Origin: Oceanobacillus sojae
GTDB lineage: Bacteria > Bacillota > Bacilli > Bacillales > Amphibacillaceae
DNA length: 61,237 nt
Direction of reading: 5' to 3'
Assembly (NCBI RefSeq): GCF_900162665.1
Contig: NZ_LT727812.1
Span: 282,246-343,482 of the forward strand
The notes beneath the pieces were generated by a model. The model saw nothing but the letters and a program-made list of their open reading frames with translations. It was not told where the DNA came from and searched no databases. Made by a program: the position numbers and the translations under genes. Below are positions 31,532 through 41,058 of this stretch, piece after piece (within the stretch, counting starts at the first letter, position 1; every line of letters starts with the position of its first letter).

Positions 31532-32218
31532 TTATAAGTATCCTTTTTGTTTTAACGACACAAAACGCTCATTCCCGATAACAAGATGATCAATAACTTC
31601 TATTCCAATTATTTTTCCAGATTCGACAAGACGCTTCGTAACAAGGATATCCTCCTGTGATGGTGTCGGATCACCAGAAGGATGATTATGACAGACTAAA
31701 ACAGAAGCGGCGGAACGTCTGACCGCTTCCCGGAACAGTTCACGAGGATGTACTATTGAAGCATTTAAAGAGCCGATAAAGAGGGTTTGACGATGAATGA
31801 TTTGATTTTTTGTATTTAAAAAAAGAGCTACAAAATGTTCCTGTGCTAAATTGCGCATCTCTTCCATAACATAATTCGCTCCATCTTCCGGAGAACGGAT
31901 CATATAGGTATCCAGAGACTTATAACTGCTGATTCTTTTTCCGAGTTCAATTGCTGCCAATATGTTTAAACTTTTCGCAACACCTATTCCCTTAATAGCT
32001 GTTAATTCTTCTACCGTAGCATCTCTTAATAATTTAATACCTTCAAAGTGCATAAGAATACGGTCTGCAAGCATTTGCACAGGATCATTTTTAGAGCCGC
32101 TGCCAATCAGTATAGATAATATTTCCTGATTGCTCAGCTTATTGGCACCATGCTTTAACAAACGTTCTCTTGGCCTGTCTTCCGTTGGTAAATCCCGAAT
32201 AAAAATTGGTTTTCCCAT
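31532..32218 (-). CDS. radC: RadC-family JAB-domain protein
   Basis: 228 residues: an N-terminal helix-hairpin-helix region (ELTAIKGIGVAKSL) and a C-terminal JAB/MPN domain with the metal motif HNHPSGDPTPSQED. Despite the historical DNA-repair name its role is uncertain. In B. subtilis it lies next to maf upstream of mreB; no maf gene is present here. ATG after AAAGGTGGGATTATC. Confidence 0.95.
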   Translation of the reverse strand: MGKPIFIRDLPTEDRPRERLLKHGANKLSNQEILSILIGSGSKNDPVQMLADRILMHFEGIKLLRDATVEELTAIKGIGVAKSLNILAAIELGKRISSYKSLDTYMIRSPEDGANYVMEEMRNLAQEHFVALFLNTKNQIIHRQTLFIGSLNASIVHPRELFREAVRRSAASVLVCHNHPSGDPTPSQEDILVTKRLVESGKIIGIEVIDHLVIGNERFVSLKQKGYL

Positions 32219-32383
32219 GATAATCCCACCTTTCTTTTATCTATATCATAGCGGCCCCGCCCCCTTTCAACAACTTGGTAATTATTCATTTCTATAGAAT
32301 ATCAGCAGGCTATAATTGATTTTTTCTAATGAGAAATGGATTCTTTACTGGTCTTTCAGCCAAGCAAAAAAGAATTTTACATA

Positions 32384-32437
32384 AAAATCCCCATAGAAAG
32401 CTGTTGTCTAAAAACTGGGCTTTCCATGGGGTTTTTA
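32384..32437 (-). terminator. Terminator of the SPOR-domain gene
   Basis: Stem CCCCAT.GAAAGC with GCTTTC.ATGGGG; on the - strand it is followed by ATTTTTATG. Confidence 0.75.
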
Positions 32438-32448
32438 CAATACCTGCA

Positions 32449-33315
32449 CTATAATTCGTTATATACCTTCATCCAGTTTAATAATTGATAAGAGGAAGGC
32501 TCCCCCATCATCTCTGTTAAACTGGTTACTAATTCAGCTATCTCTTCCGCTCCCTCAGGAGCCTGATTCACCAACGCAGTTATCTCCTCATCTGCAATTG
32601 GCTGATTTAAATCCACCTGCTGCAGCTGTTCAGTAAAAAAGCCTTGAAACTCCGTTAACCAGCCATCCTCTGCTTCTGTCATTTCTATTTCTCTCGCTTC
32701 TGTACCCCATTCCTTCACATAAAGCTCTGCCTGATTATTAGAAAGCGAGGCAGCAAGAGACTTCACTGCATCTTCCGTCGGGCCAACTCCTGCCATCAAA
32801 TAATATTGGCCGTCTTTTTCAAAAAATACAGTTGATATGCCTAAGCTCGTTAAATTCGCTATTAGTGAATCAGCATTTTCTTTTTCTGAAAATATGCCCG
32901 CCTGAATAATATACGACTCTAATGAATCTAGTGAACGTGTAACTATACCTGAATCCGCTTCCTCTTTTTCTGGCTGAGCAACCGGTGCTGTTCCCTGCGA
33001 TGGATTTCCGGCACTGGCTGGTGCATCAACCTGTACAAACATCCGAAAAAGAATAAAACCTATAACTGTACCGACAACAATGGCGCTTATTCCGCTTACG
33101 AGGATAGCTTTCCATACTATATTTATTTTTCTTAAGGACTTGCCTTTTTTCATGCTGTTGACTGCTGGCAGTGTAGTGAAATCAGGTTCATCTTGTCCTT
33201 TTTCAACAGCTGCCGCAGATTCCGTATCTGCTGCAGCTTCTGTGGAGGATTTTTTAACTTTATATGTCCAAGTACCTTTCGTATCATCTATCGTATGTGG
33301 TTTTTGTTTTGTCAT
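32449..33315 (-). CDS. spoIIB: SpoIIB-like SPOR-domain membrane protein
   Basis: 288 residues: a charged N-terminal cytoplasmic segment, one transmembrane helix (about 73-95), a linker, then a SPOR domain (about 133-200, ESYIIQAGIFSEKENADSL) of the kind that binds denuded septal glycan. The place between folC and radC matches spoIIB in B. subtilis, which helps septal thinning and engulfment. ATG 33315 has only a G-rich, atypical ribosome-binding site. Identity rests on domain layout and synteny. Confidence 0.78.
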   Translation of the reverse strand: MTKQKPHTIDDTKGTWTYKVKKSSTEAAADTESAAAVEKGQDEPDFTTLPAVNSMKKGKSLRKINIVWKAILVSGISAIVVGTVIGFILFRMFVQVDAPASAGNPSQGTAPVAQPEKEEADSGIVTRSLDSLESYIIQAGIFSEKENADSLIANLTSLGISTVFFEKDGQYYLMAGVGPTEDAVKSLAASLSNNQAELYVKEWGTEAREIEMTEAEDGWLTEFQGFFTEQLQQVDLNQPIADEEITALVNQAPEGAEEIAELVTSLTEMMGEPSSYQLLNWMKVYNEL

Positions 33316-33452
33316 CAATCCGGCCCCCCAATGCTAGTACTGGTTTTTACTCTAGCATAGCTCTTGTAAAAAGTAAGGCGAATTATGACATCCGTTTTTA
33401 TAATCGTTCTACAATATTCTTTTATGTTCTTATCGTTTTCTGTTATTGAATC

Positions 33453-34703
33453 TTATTCCTCCAAAGATTTAACAAAAGAACGGATTAAATCGATAAAATG
33501 AAATGATCCTGTTACCAAAACCGGTGCTGCTGATGTATTTATTTGATCTGTGATCCATGTCTGCCAATCTTCTACCCTCTCCCCTTTATTTTGCAGCGGG
33601 TAATCTGGTAATGGAAGTGCCCTGGGATGTTCAAAAGAAGTTATATACAAATTCGGAAAAACATCTGCCAGCAGCCTTTGCATTTCTGCTACATCCTTAT
33701 CCTTAAATGCAGCAAATAAAACCAGCACTTTTCTTCTTGGATAAATTGCTCTCACTGTTTTAATAAAAGCCTTCACTCCTGCTTCATTATGTGCGCCATC
33801 GACCAGGATAAAGGGATTATCATGAATTTTTTCCATTCTTCCCGGTATTGTTACCTTCTGCATAGCATCAATCGAAATACGCATATCCAGGTGGCCAAAT
33901 CTATTCTTTAATACCTTTAAAGCCTGGATTGCTACAGAGGCATTGTGATGCTGATGTATACCAATCGTCCGAAGCTTTACACGATACTTGGAGGCAAGGT
34001 TTTTCCATTCAAACTCATCAATCTGCAACTCCTTAATAGTGAAGTCCATCCCAAACCGATATAATACTGCTCTCTTTTTATTTGCTTCATTGATAATCGG
34101 GATAAGACCTTCCCCCTCCACTCCTGTTATAATAGGGGTAAACGGTTTAATAATCCCTGCTTTATGCGCTGCTATTTCCTCCAGTGTATCACCTAAAAAT
34201 GCAGTATGATCTCTGGAAACTGTCGTAATAATGGATAAAATAGGGTTAATAACATTTGTTGTATCTTCTCTTCCGCCCATACCGGCCTCTATAATGGCTA
34301 TATCCGCCTTTCTGGAAAAATATAAAAATGCCATGGCAGTAATAATTTCGAAGTGGCTGGGCGCTCTGCCATCCTTATCCATTTGCTGAATCACCGGTTT
34401 TACTTCTTGAAATAATGCAGTAAAAGTTTCCTCGGATACCGGCTCTCCATTGATGAGAATAAAACCGGTCAGACCATGTAAACTTGGTGAGGTAAATGTC
34501 CCTGTACGATAACGATTTGCTCTTAATGCGGCTTGCAAAAAGGTACCTGTAGAACCTTTTCCATTTGTTCCTGCAACATGAATAGATGCAAACTTCTTCT
34601 CCGGATGATCTAAAGCTTCTAACAATGCCTCTATACGATCCAGGCCAGGCTGTATACCAAGCTGCTGCCGTTTTTCAAAAAAATTAATAATGTCTGCGTG
34701 CAT
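33453..34703 (-). CDS. folC: Folylpolyglutamate synthase / dihydrofolate synthase
   Basis: Mur-ligase-family enzyme adding glutamate to dihydropteroate and folates. 416 residues with the P-loop AGTNGKGST, an internal GMGGREDTTN motif, and DGAHNEAG in the C-terminal domain. The start is ATG 34703, 8 nt after GAAGGGGG; an ATG at 34721 overlaps that site. The adjacent comC of B. subtilis is absent. Divergent from the ATP-grasp pair over about 57 bp. Confidence 0.95.
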   Translation of the reverse strand: MHADIINFFEKRQQLGIQPGLDRIEALLEALDHPEKKFASIHVAGTNGKGSTGTFLQAALRANRYRTGTFTSPSLHGLTGFILINGEPVSEETFTALFQEVKPVIQQMDKDGRAPSHFEIITAMAFLYFSRKADIAIIEAGMGGREDTTNVINPILSIITTVSRDHTAFLGDTLEEIAAHKAGIIKPFTPIITGVEGEGLIPIINEANKKRAVLYRFGMDFTIKELQIDEFEWKNLASKYRVKLRTIGIHQHHNASVAIQALKVLKNRFGHLDMRISIDAMQKVTIPGRMEKIHDNPFILVDGAHNEAGVKAFIKTVRAIYPRRKVLVLFAAFKDKDVAEMQRLLADVFPNLYITSFEHPRALPLPDYPLQNKGERVEDWQTWITDQINTSAAPVLVTGSFHFIDLIRSFVKSLEE

Positions 34704-34760
34704 CTTTCTTTCCCCCTTCATCTATTCATCGTATACTAATCACAGAAAGGATGTTCTATT

Positions 34761-35657
34761 TTGAATTATTTTGGCTGGATTATTATTAATGGAAGTATTG
34801 CAACAGATAAATTTCTGGACTATGCAAATATGATTAAAGAAGCTGCTGCAAAGCAAGGAATGAATACAACCTGCTTAAAAAATGATGATTTAATAACTTT
34901 ATTATGCCCGAAAAAAAGCGCTGTGTCATCTATATCAAATAATGGTAAACTGCCTGACTTTGCATTTTTTATTGATAAGGATATTTACTTAGCAAAACAG
35001 CTGGAACAGCTGGGGGTGCGTGTATTTAATTCGTCAAAAGCAATTGAAATCAGTGATGATAAAATTTATACTTATCAAATGCTCGAGAAGCATCAGCTTC
35101 CTATTCCTAAGAGCATCATTGCTCCTAAAACGTATCATGCAGAAAGCCTTTCTTCCTGTTACATACAGAAAGTAATCGATTATCTCGGTTTTCCAATGAT
35201 TGTGAAAGAAGCATTCGGCTCCTTTGGAGAACAGGTTCATTTAGTCCATAATAAAGATGAACTAACCAGTGTCGTCACTCAGATTGGACAACGTCCATTT
35301 TTATTTCAGACCTATATTAAGGAAAGCAGAGGCCGGGATATTCGCGTTCAAGTTATTGGTGACCAGGCAATTACAGCTGTGGAACGCCAAAACAGTCAGG
35401 ATTTCCGGGCAAATGTGACGAATGGAGGAAAGATGCTTCCATTTACCATTAATGATGAAATAGAGGAGCTTGCCGTTGAAGCTGTAAAAGCAATTGGAGC
35501 GGATTTTGCAGGGGTGGATTTATTATTTGGACCAAATAATGAATGGCTGATTTGTGAAATAAATGCTAACGCACATATCCGAAACCTGTATGAATGTACA
35601 GGAGTCAACGCTGCTGACCATATGATAGCATATATAAAAAAGGAGCTTTTCCAATGA
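34761..35657 (+). CDS. RimK-like ATP-grasp ligase 1
   Basis: 298-residue cytosolic protein of the RimK/alpha-L-glutamate ligase type. The N-terminal domain is about 1-105. The ATP-grasp core includes MIVKEAFGSFGEQVHLV (ATP-binding lysine), FQTYIKESRGRDIRVQVIG, and the metal-binding end FAGVDLLF...CEINANAHIRN. TTG start at 34761, 9 nt after AAAGGA. It overlaps the next ligase by 4 bp (ATGA). Substrate unknown: family members add glutamate or other amino acids to proteins, peptides or small molecules. No precursor peptide is visible nearby. Confidence 0.82.
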   Translation: MNYFGWIIINGSIATDKFLDYANMIKEAAAKQGMNTTCLKNDDLITLLCPKKSAVSSISNNGKLPDFAFFIDKDIYLAKQLEQLGVRVFNSSKAIEISDDKIYTYQMLEKHQLPIPKSIIAPKTYHAESLSSCYIQKVIDYLGFPMIVKEAFGSFGEQVHLVHNKDELTSVVTQIGQRPFLFQTYIKESRGRDIRVQVIGDQAITAVERQNSQDFRANVTNGGKMLPFTINDEIEELAVEAVKAIGADFAGVDLLFGPNNEWLICEINANAHIRNLYECTGVNAADHMIAYIKKELFQ

Positions 35658-36502
35658 ATGGCTGGTTAATCTATACAGAAGCTGATTCCACACGAAATAA
35701 AAGTTATATTGACTGGTTTATTGATGAAGCCAAAAAGCAGTCCATTACACTAACATTGCTATTACGGGAAGATATTTCTATTGGTATTCAAAGAGATAAA
35801 CAAATCATCCATGTAAAAGGAAAAGAAATCCATGCTGATTTTGCTGTTGTCAGGACAATGGACCCGCTTCTTAATAAACAGCTGGAACAGATGGGAATAA
35901 CAGTATTTAATAATGCGGTTATTTCGGAAACATTTAATCATAAGGCTCATGGTTATCTGGCTATACAGCAGCTGGATATACCGGTGCCGGAAAGCTATTT
36001 TTTTCCTGGAAAACTTATCCCTTCCTCTCTGCCACTAAATTTCCCTTTTGTTGCCAAAACGGCTAACGGCAAAGGCGGTAATCAGGTTACGATGATTTAT
36101 AACCAGCAGGAATGGGAAGAATATCGAAAAAGCGGTATGGAGGATTATTTATTACAATCACCGAAAAATATTCAGCTTGGTAAGGACTTACGGGTATTTG
36201 TTATCGGCAAAAAGATTATCGCTGCTGTTTTACGGTCTAATGCAAATGATTTTCGGGCGAATTATTCTCTTGGTGGAACAGCTTCCCTGTACAGATTAAA
36301 TAAAACCGAAATAAGAACCATTCAAAAGATTATAGATGCTTATGATTTTGGACTTGCCGGTATTGACTTTATGTTTACAGAGGATGGAGAACTCATATTT
36401 AATGAAATTGAAGATGCGGTTGGCTCCCGCACTTTGAGTATGCTGAGTGATACCAATATTTTAGAAGAATATATTCGTTTTATAAAAGAAAAAATGCATT
36501 AA
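35654..36502 (+). CDS. RimK-like ATP-grasp ligase 2
   Basis: 282-residue paralogue of the preceding gene; compare QLEQMGITVFNN with QLEQLGVRVFNS. ATP-grasp segments are FVAKTANGKGGNQVTMI, LGKDLRVFVIGKKIIAAVLRS and GLAGIDFMF...NEIEDAVGSRTL. The usual E-x-N metal site reads NEIEDAVG, so the terminal Asn is replaced, which may change catalysis. Translationally coupled to ligase 1 through ATGA, with AAAGGAG upstream. The two may work as a heteromer or in sequence; that is inference. Confidence 0.8.
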   Translation: MNGWLIYTEADSTRNKSYIDWFIDEAKKQSITLTLLLREDISIGIQRDKQIIHVKGKEIHADFAVVRTMDPLLNKQLEQMGITVFNNAVISETFNHKAHGYLAIQQLDIPVPESYFFPGKLIPSSLPLNFPFVAKTANGKGGNQVTMIYNQQEWEEYRKSGMEDYLLQSPKNIQLGKDLRVFVIGKKIIAAVLRSNANDFRANYSLGGTASLYRLNKTEIRTIQKIIDAYDFGLAGIDFMFTEDGELIFNEIEDAVGSRTLSMLSDTNILEEYIRFIKEKMH

Positions 36503-36507
36503 AACAG

Positions 36508-36545
36508 AAAAAAGCTATGCGGAAATTTTCCACATAGCTTTTTTT
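36508..36545. terminator. Bidirectional terminator between ligase 2 and valS
   Basis: Stem AAAAAAGCTATG/CATAGCTTTTTT with A and T runs on both sides. Confidence 0.9.
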
Positions 36546-36547
36546 GA

Positions 36548-39193
36548 TTACTGCTTCAGCTCTGCCAAACGGGCTTTTACTTTCGCCTGTTTATCCAGAT
36601 AATCTTTTTCTTTCTGCTTTTCTTCTTCTACTAATGCTTCTGGCGCTTTACTTATAAATCCTTGATTAGACAGCTTCTTTTGCACTCTTTCTACTTCTTT
36701 ATTCCATTTTGCAAGTTCATTTTCCAATCGTGCAATTTCCTTATCAAAATCGATTAAACCTTCTAAAGGAAGAAAGATTTCTGCTCCAGTTACTATAGAG
36801 GTCATCGCTTTGTCTGGAGCTTCAATACCCTCTGCAATTTGCAGGGAGCTCGGATTACAGAAACGCTCTAAATATTCCCGGTTCTTCTCTAACTCGTGAA
36901 CGAGCGCATTACTTTCTGCAGAGATAAGCATATCGATTTGTTTAGACATTGGTGTATCCACCTCTGCCCGGCTGTTACGAACGGATTTGATAATTGCAAC
37001 TAAACGCTGCATTTCAGACACCGCTTCTTTATCATCAAATTCTGGATTTACTTTCGGCCATTCACTGACGGTGATAGACGGTCCTTCATGAGGGAGCTGC
37101 TGCCAGATTTCCTCCGTGATAAATGGCATAAATGGATGCAGCATACGCATCGTCTGGTCTAAAACATGCGCCAGAACAGAGCGTGTTGTCTTTTTCTTCG
37201 CTTCATCCTCACCATATAGCGTCAGTTTTGCCATTTCAATATACCAATCACAGAATTCATCCCAGATAAAGTTATAAAGATGTCTTCCCGCTTCACCAAA
37301 TTCATATTTATCGGCATTTCTTGTTACGTGGTCGATTGTTTCATTCAAACGGGATAAGATCCATCTGTCAGCAACAGTTAAGTCTCTAGTTAAATCAATA
37401 TCCTCATATGTGAATCCTTCCATATTCATAAGAGAAAAACGGGAGGCATTCCATACTTTATTGGCAAAATTCCAGGTAGACTCGATTCTTTCCCAATGGA
37501 AACGCAAATCCTGACCAGGTGTTGATCCAGTCATTAAGAAATAGCGCAGGGAATCTGCTCCATATTTATCAATAACATCCATTGGGTCCACACCATTCCC
37601 CAAGGATTTACTCATTTTTCTTCCTTCTGCATCGCGGATTAAACCATGCAGCAAGGTATCCTGAAACGGCCGTTCATTCATGAATTCTTTTGATTGGAAA
37701 ATCATCCGGGATACCCAGAAGAAAATAATATCATAGCCTGTTACTAATACATTGGTAGGGAAATAACGTTTTAAATCAGCAGCTTCCTCATTTGGCCAGC
37801 CCATGGTAGAAAATGGCCAAAGTGCAGATGAGAACCACGTATCTAATACATCTTCATCCTGTTCCCAGTTTTCAACATCTGCAGGAGCTTCTTTGCCTAC
37901 ATAGATTTCTCCTGTTTCTTTATGGTACCAGGCCGGAATCCGGTGGCCCCACCATAATTGTCTGGAAATACACCAGTCACGGATATTGTCCATCCAGTTA
38001 AAATATGTTTTTTCAAATCGTTCTGGAACAAAATGAACTTTTTCCTCCTCAGAATCCTGCATGTTTAAAGCAGCTTCTGCCAACGGCTCCATTTTCACAA
38101 ACCATTGCGTTGATAAATAAGGTTCAACAACTGCTCCGCTTCTCTCCGAATGCCCAACCTGATGCGGACGCTCTTCAATCTCAAACAGAACACCTGATTC
38201 CTGCAAATCTTTAACAATTTGCTTCCGGCATTCAAACCGGTCTAAGCCCTGATATTTTCCTGCGTTCTCATTCATGGTTCCATCTTCATTCATAATAAGC
38301 ACGCGCTCTAAATTATGGCGGTTACCGATTTCAAAGTCATTTGGATCATGCGCTGGTGTAATTTTAACCGCTCCGGATCCAAGCTCCATATCTACATACT
38401 CATCGGCAACAATCTGCATTTCTCTGCCGACAATCGGCAGGATAACCGTTTTGCCGATTAAATGCTGATAGCGCTCATCTTTCGGATGGACAGCTACTGC
38501 AGTATCCCCAAGCATTGTTTCCGGACGGGTTGTTGCAATTTCAATCGTTTCATCACTGTCTTTAATCGGGTAGCGCATATGATAAAACTTACCCGGGATT
38601 TCTTCATAAATAACCTCAATATCAGAGAGGGCTGTTTTTGTGGAAGGATCCCAGTTAATAATGTACTCTCCGCGGTAAATAAGTCCTTTTTCATAAAGGC
38701 GGACAAACACTTCCCGGACAGCTTCAGATAACCCGTCGTCCAGAGTGAAGCGTTCCCGGGAATAGTCTAAGCCAAGTCCAAGCTTCTCCCACTGTGAGCG
38801 GATAAAGCTTGCGTATTCCTCTTTCCATTCCCAAGATTTCTCAAGAAATTTCTCGCGGCCAAGCTCGTAACGATTTGTTCCCATTTCTTTTAACTTTGCT
38901 TCTACCTTTGCCTGTGTCGCGATCCCTGCATGGTCCATTCCAGGGAGCCATAATACATCATAGCCCTGCATACGCTTCATACGTGTAATGGTATCCTGCA
39001 TTGTTGTATCCCAGGCATGCCCTAAATGGAGACGCCCTGTAACATTTGGCGGCGGAATAACAATAGAATAAGGCTCCTTCTCGGGATCATCTTTCGCTTC
39101 AAAAAACTTACCATCTAACCAAAATTGATATCTTCCTTTTTCCACTTCTTGCGGATTGTATTTCGGAGGAAGCTGATTTTGTTTATCTGACAT
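36548..39193 (-). CDS. valS: Valyl-tRNA synthetase
   Basis: Class I aminoacyl-tRNA synthetase, 881 residues. The HIGH motif appears as HLGH in [15 protein letters not shown], the KMSKS loop as [11 protein letters not shown]. It has the editing (CP1) domain, an anticodon-binding domain and a C-terminal coiled-coil tail rich in Lys and Glu. The start is ATG 39193 after GAAGGAGGTTTTTAAC; a longer open frame upstream is part of the T-box leader. Expression is expected to depend on uncharged tRNA-Val. Confidence 0.97.
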   Translation of the reverse strand: MSDKQNQLPPKYNPQEVEKGRYQFWLDGKFFEAKDDPEKEPYSIVIPPPNVTGRLHLGHAWDTTMQDTITRMKRMQGYDVLWLPGMDHAGIATQAKVEAKLKEMGTNRYELGREKFLEKSWEWKEEYASFIRSQWEKLGLGLDYSRERFTLDDGLSEAVREVFVRLYEKGLIYRGEYIINWDPSTKTALSDIEVIYEEIPGKFYHMRYPIKDSDETIEIATTRPETMLGDTAVAVHPKDERYQHLIGKTVILPIVGREMQIVADEYVDMELGSGAVKITPAHDPNDFEIGNRHNLERVLIMNEDGTMNENAGKYQGLDRFECRKQIVKDLQESGVLFEIEERPHQVGHSERSGAVVEPYLSTQWFVKMEPLAEAALNMQDSEEEKVHFVPERFEKTYFNWMDNIRDWCISRQLWWGHRIPAWYHKETGEIYVGKEAPADVENWEQDEDVLDTWFSSALWPFSTMGWPNEEAADLKRYFPTNVLVTGYDIIFFWVSRMIFQSKEFMNERPFQDTLLHGLIRDAEGRKMSKSLGNGVDPMDVIDKYGADSLRYFLMTGSTPGQDLRFHWERIESTWNFANKVWNASRFSLMNMEGFTYEDIDLTRDLTVADRWILSRLNETIDHVTRNADKYEFGEAGRHLYNFIWDEFCDWYIEMAKLTLYGEDEAKKKTTRSVLAHVLDQTMRMLHPFMPFITEEIWQQLPHEGPSITVSEWPKVNPEFDDKEAVSEMQRLVAIIKSVRNSRAEVDTPMSKQIDMLISAESNALVHELEKNREYLERFCNPSSLQIAEGIEAPDKAMTSIVTGAEIFLPLEGLIDFDKEIARLENELAKWNKEVERVQKKLSNQGFISKAPEALVEEEKQKEKDYLDKQAKVKARLAELKQ

Positions 39194-39224
39194 GTTAAAA
39201 ACCTCCTTCATTTTTATGAAAACT

Positions 39225-39508
39225 AAAAAAACCCTTTCATCCTGATATATAAAGGACGAAAAGGTATATTTCCGTGGTACCACCTTTGTTTGCTTATAAA
39301 TAAAAGCGATACTAGCTTTTACGAAGCACACTCAAGGTCATGGATATCGGCTGACAACCGGAATCTCCTACTCCATTTTTCAGAGATCCTGCATCAGAGA
39401 CGACTTCAAGAACAACCTTCCCGGGAAATTTTCACCACTTGATTTCCCTCTCTAAGAGCGTTTATTCTTTACTATTTCTCTTCCACGCATTCATATGTTT
39501 TCTTAGTA
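39225..39508 (-). ncRNA. T-box leader of valS
   Basis: The conserved T-box is on the - strand at 39284-39272 (GGTGGTACCACGG). Downstream is a terminator stem CCTTTTCGTCCT/AGGATGAAAGG followed by T7 (39264-39225); upstream is a long stem I region. A GTC triplet preceded by GAA at 39404-39402 is a possible specifier for valine, not confirmed by folding. Uncharged tRNA-Val would stabilise the antiterminator. Confidence 0.92.
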
Positions 39509-39514
39509 ACATTT

Positions 39515-39543
39515 ATTTTATCGTTTCCTCCAGGGAACGTCAA
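39515..39543 (-). promoter_or_regulatory. valS promoter
   Basis: TTGACG (39543-39538), a 17-nt spacer and TAAAAT (39520-39515) on the - strand, immediately upstream of the T-box leader. Confidence 0.8.
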
Positions 39544-39711
39544 CTATATTTTCATATATTTACCGGTAAATAGGCATTTCCCCGGTCAAGCCAGTAATAT
39601 GAACATGAAAATTCGTCATAAAAAAGTGTATCTATATTATTGACACACTTTTCACAGGTTTATACATAACATATTATATTAAAGTACTGAAATAAACAGG
39701 AGGGGATAAAT

Positions 39712-39900
39712 ATGTCCCGTTTTTATCGTTATCGTATTCCGCCTTGGGCAAGAAAATGCATTTTTATTGTAGAAACCTGTATTACACCTATTTTAGTATT
39801 TCAGATTATTCGAACGCTTTTAATACCCACAGCATTTGACATTATAATATTGGCTGTACTAATTGGTCTTGCTCTTTCTTTTTACATGCAATGGATCTAA
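39712..39900 (+). CDS. Small two-helix membrane protein
   Basis: 62 residues: a basic, aromatic N-terminus (MSRFYRYRIPPWARK) and two hydrophobic helices (about 17-38 and 42-61). A very good ribosome-binding site (AGGAGGGGATAAAT) precedes the ATG, which supports a real gene. It ends 4 bp inside the tail of the opposing ysxE gene. I do not recognise the family. No signal peptide cleavage site or catalytic motif is visible. Confidence 0.72.
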   Translation: MSRFYRYRIPPWARKCIFIVETCITPILVFQIIRTLLIPTAFDIIILAVLIGLALSFYMQWI

Positions 39901-40895
39901 TCTGGCTGTTCCTCCTTTGATTCATATGTTTCTTGTATAAAATCCACCCAGTTCATTCCAAATTCTAAACGACGAAATTGCTGCTGCAGCTCCTTTACCT
40001 GATTAATCATTGATTTTTTTGTGCGGCGGTCTGTATAATTTTTGAGCACACTTAAATAGGATGACGGGTTAAGTAAATAGACAGAAACAAGATGCATCTC
40101 CTTCACAGTCAGATGATTTGTTTTTTGGTAAACCGTAAATGCCTGCTGTATCGACTTTTCGGGCTGATTATAAGAACCTGTCAGTCCCCGGAAATAATGT
40201 GATAAATCACGTGCAGGATGCTCAAAACCTCCTGATTCCCAATTAATTAAATAGCCTCCCTTTGAATGCGTGTCATCCACCCGCTGATGGCATAAACTGG
40301 TCGACCATAAAATATCTGTTTCTTCCTCTCCATAGATTTGTTCAAGTTTATCCTGCAATAAACCTACGGCATGACAAACTCCTTTATAATGTGTGCAATA
40401 AAGAAGTTCAAACGGAGACATGTATTTTCTGCTTTCATAATCTGTGACGCGGGTATGAAGCTGATCCAGAGATTCCTTACAAAAGTTTGAAAAACCTTGA
40501 AAGGTATCTTTTAGACGGTTGGATCTAATACGGCTGGTTTGCCTTGTTTTTTTATGAATTTGCGCCAGCGTCTGCAAGGTTCTCTCTATATGATACGTAG
40601 AATCGGTTATTTCAGGAGCGTCAATCCATGGCGATAAATAGTAATAAAAATTCTCTTCTTTATGAAAAAATGTATTATCTCTGGTCAAATATACAGGTAA
40701 GATTTCTGTTACATTTTGTTCACGAGCAATGTGGTAGACATGCTGCCAATTTTCAATCGTCTGCTCTGTTAAAAAACTGCGCTTCAAGGCATACTCCTGC
40801 ATACCGTCAAATACTTTCACCACACGTTCAGTCTGTTTTTCAATACTGACGGGGTAGATATGATATGCTTCCAGCACTTTTTTCCATAAATTCAT
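39897..40895 (-). CDS. ysxE: Spore coat protein YsxE (CotS-like kinase fold)
   Basis: 332-residue protein of the CotS/YsxE group, which has an aminoglycoside-phosphotransferase-like fold. The region LINWESGGFEHPARDLSHYFRG resembles the DxD metal-binding area of such kinases but reads NWES, so catalysis is doubtful. It lies downstream of spoVID, as in B. subtilis, where both belong to the coat assembly system. ATG after AAGAGGTGACATAGG. Confidence 0.85.
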   Translation of the reverse strand: MNLWKKVLEAYHIYPVSIEKQTERVVKVFDGMQEYALKRSFLTEQTIENWQHVYHIAREQNVTEILPVYLTRDNTFFHKEENFYYYLSPWIDAPEITDSTYHIERTLQTLAQIHKKTRQTSRIRSNRLKDTFQGFSNFCKESLDQLHTRVTDYESRKYMSPFELLYCTHYKGVCHAVGLLQDKLEQIYGEEETDILWSTSLCHQRVDDTHSKGGYLINWESGGFEHPARDLSHYFRGLTGSYNQPEKSIQQAFTVYQKTNHLTVKEMHLVSVYLLNPSSYLSVLKNYTDRRTKKSMINQVKELQQQFRRLEFGMNWVDFIQETYESKEEQPD

Positions 40896-41015
40896 CCTAT
40901 GTCACCTCTTATTTAGAAAAACTTGAATTCGCTCGAGTTTTAACAAACCTGCTTTATTCTATATTTGGTACATTTACCTTATTGCTGGTTTTAAAAGTTG
41001 AAATTATGTAAAATC

Positions 41016-41049
41016 CCTACACAAATAAACTTTTTGTTATTTGTGCAGG
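41016..41049 (-). terminator. Hairpin after spoVID
   Basis: CCTRCACAAATAA arms with a 7-8 nt loop just after the spoVID stop. The following ATTTTAC tail is weak, so readthrough into ysxE is likely. Confidence 0.55.
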
Positions 41050-41058
41050 TTGGTACAT

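Noticed and set aside
38494..38731. Frames on both strands within valS
   Set aside because: Shadows of the valS reading frame.
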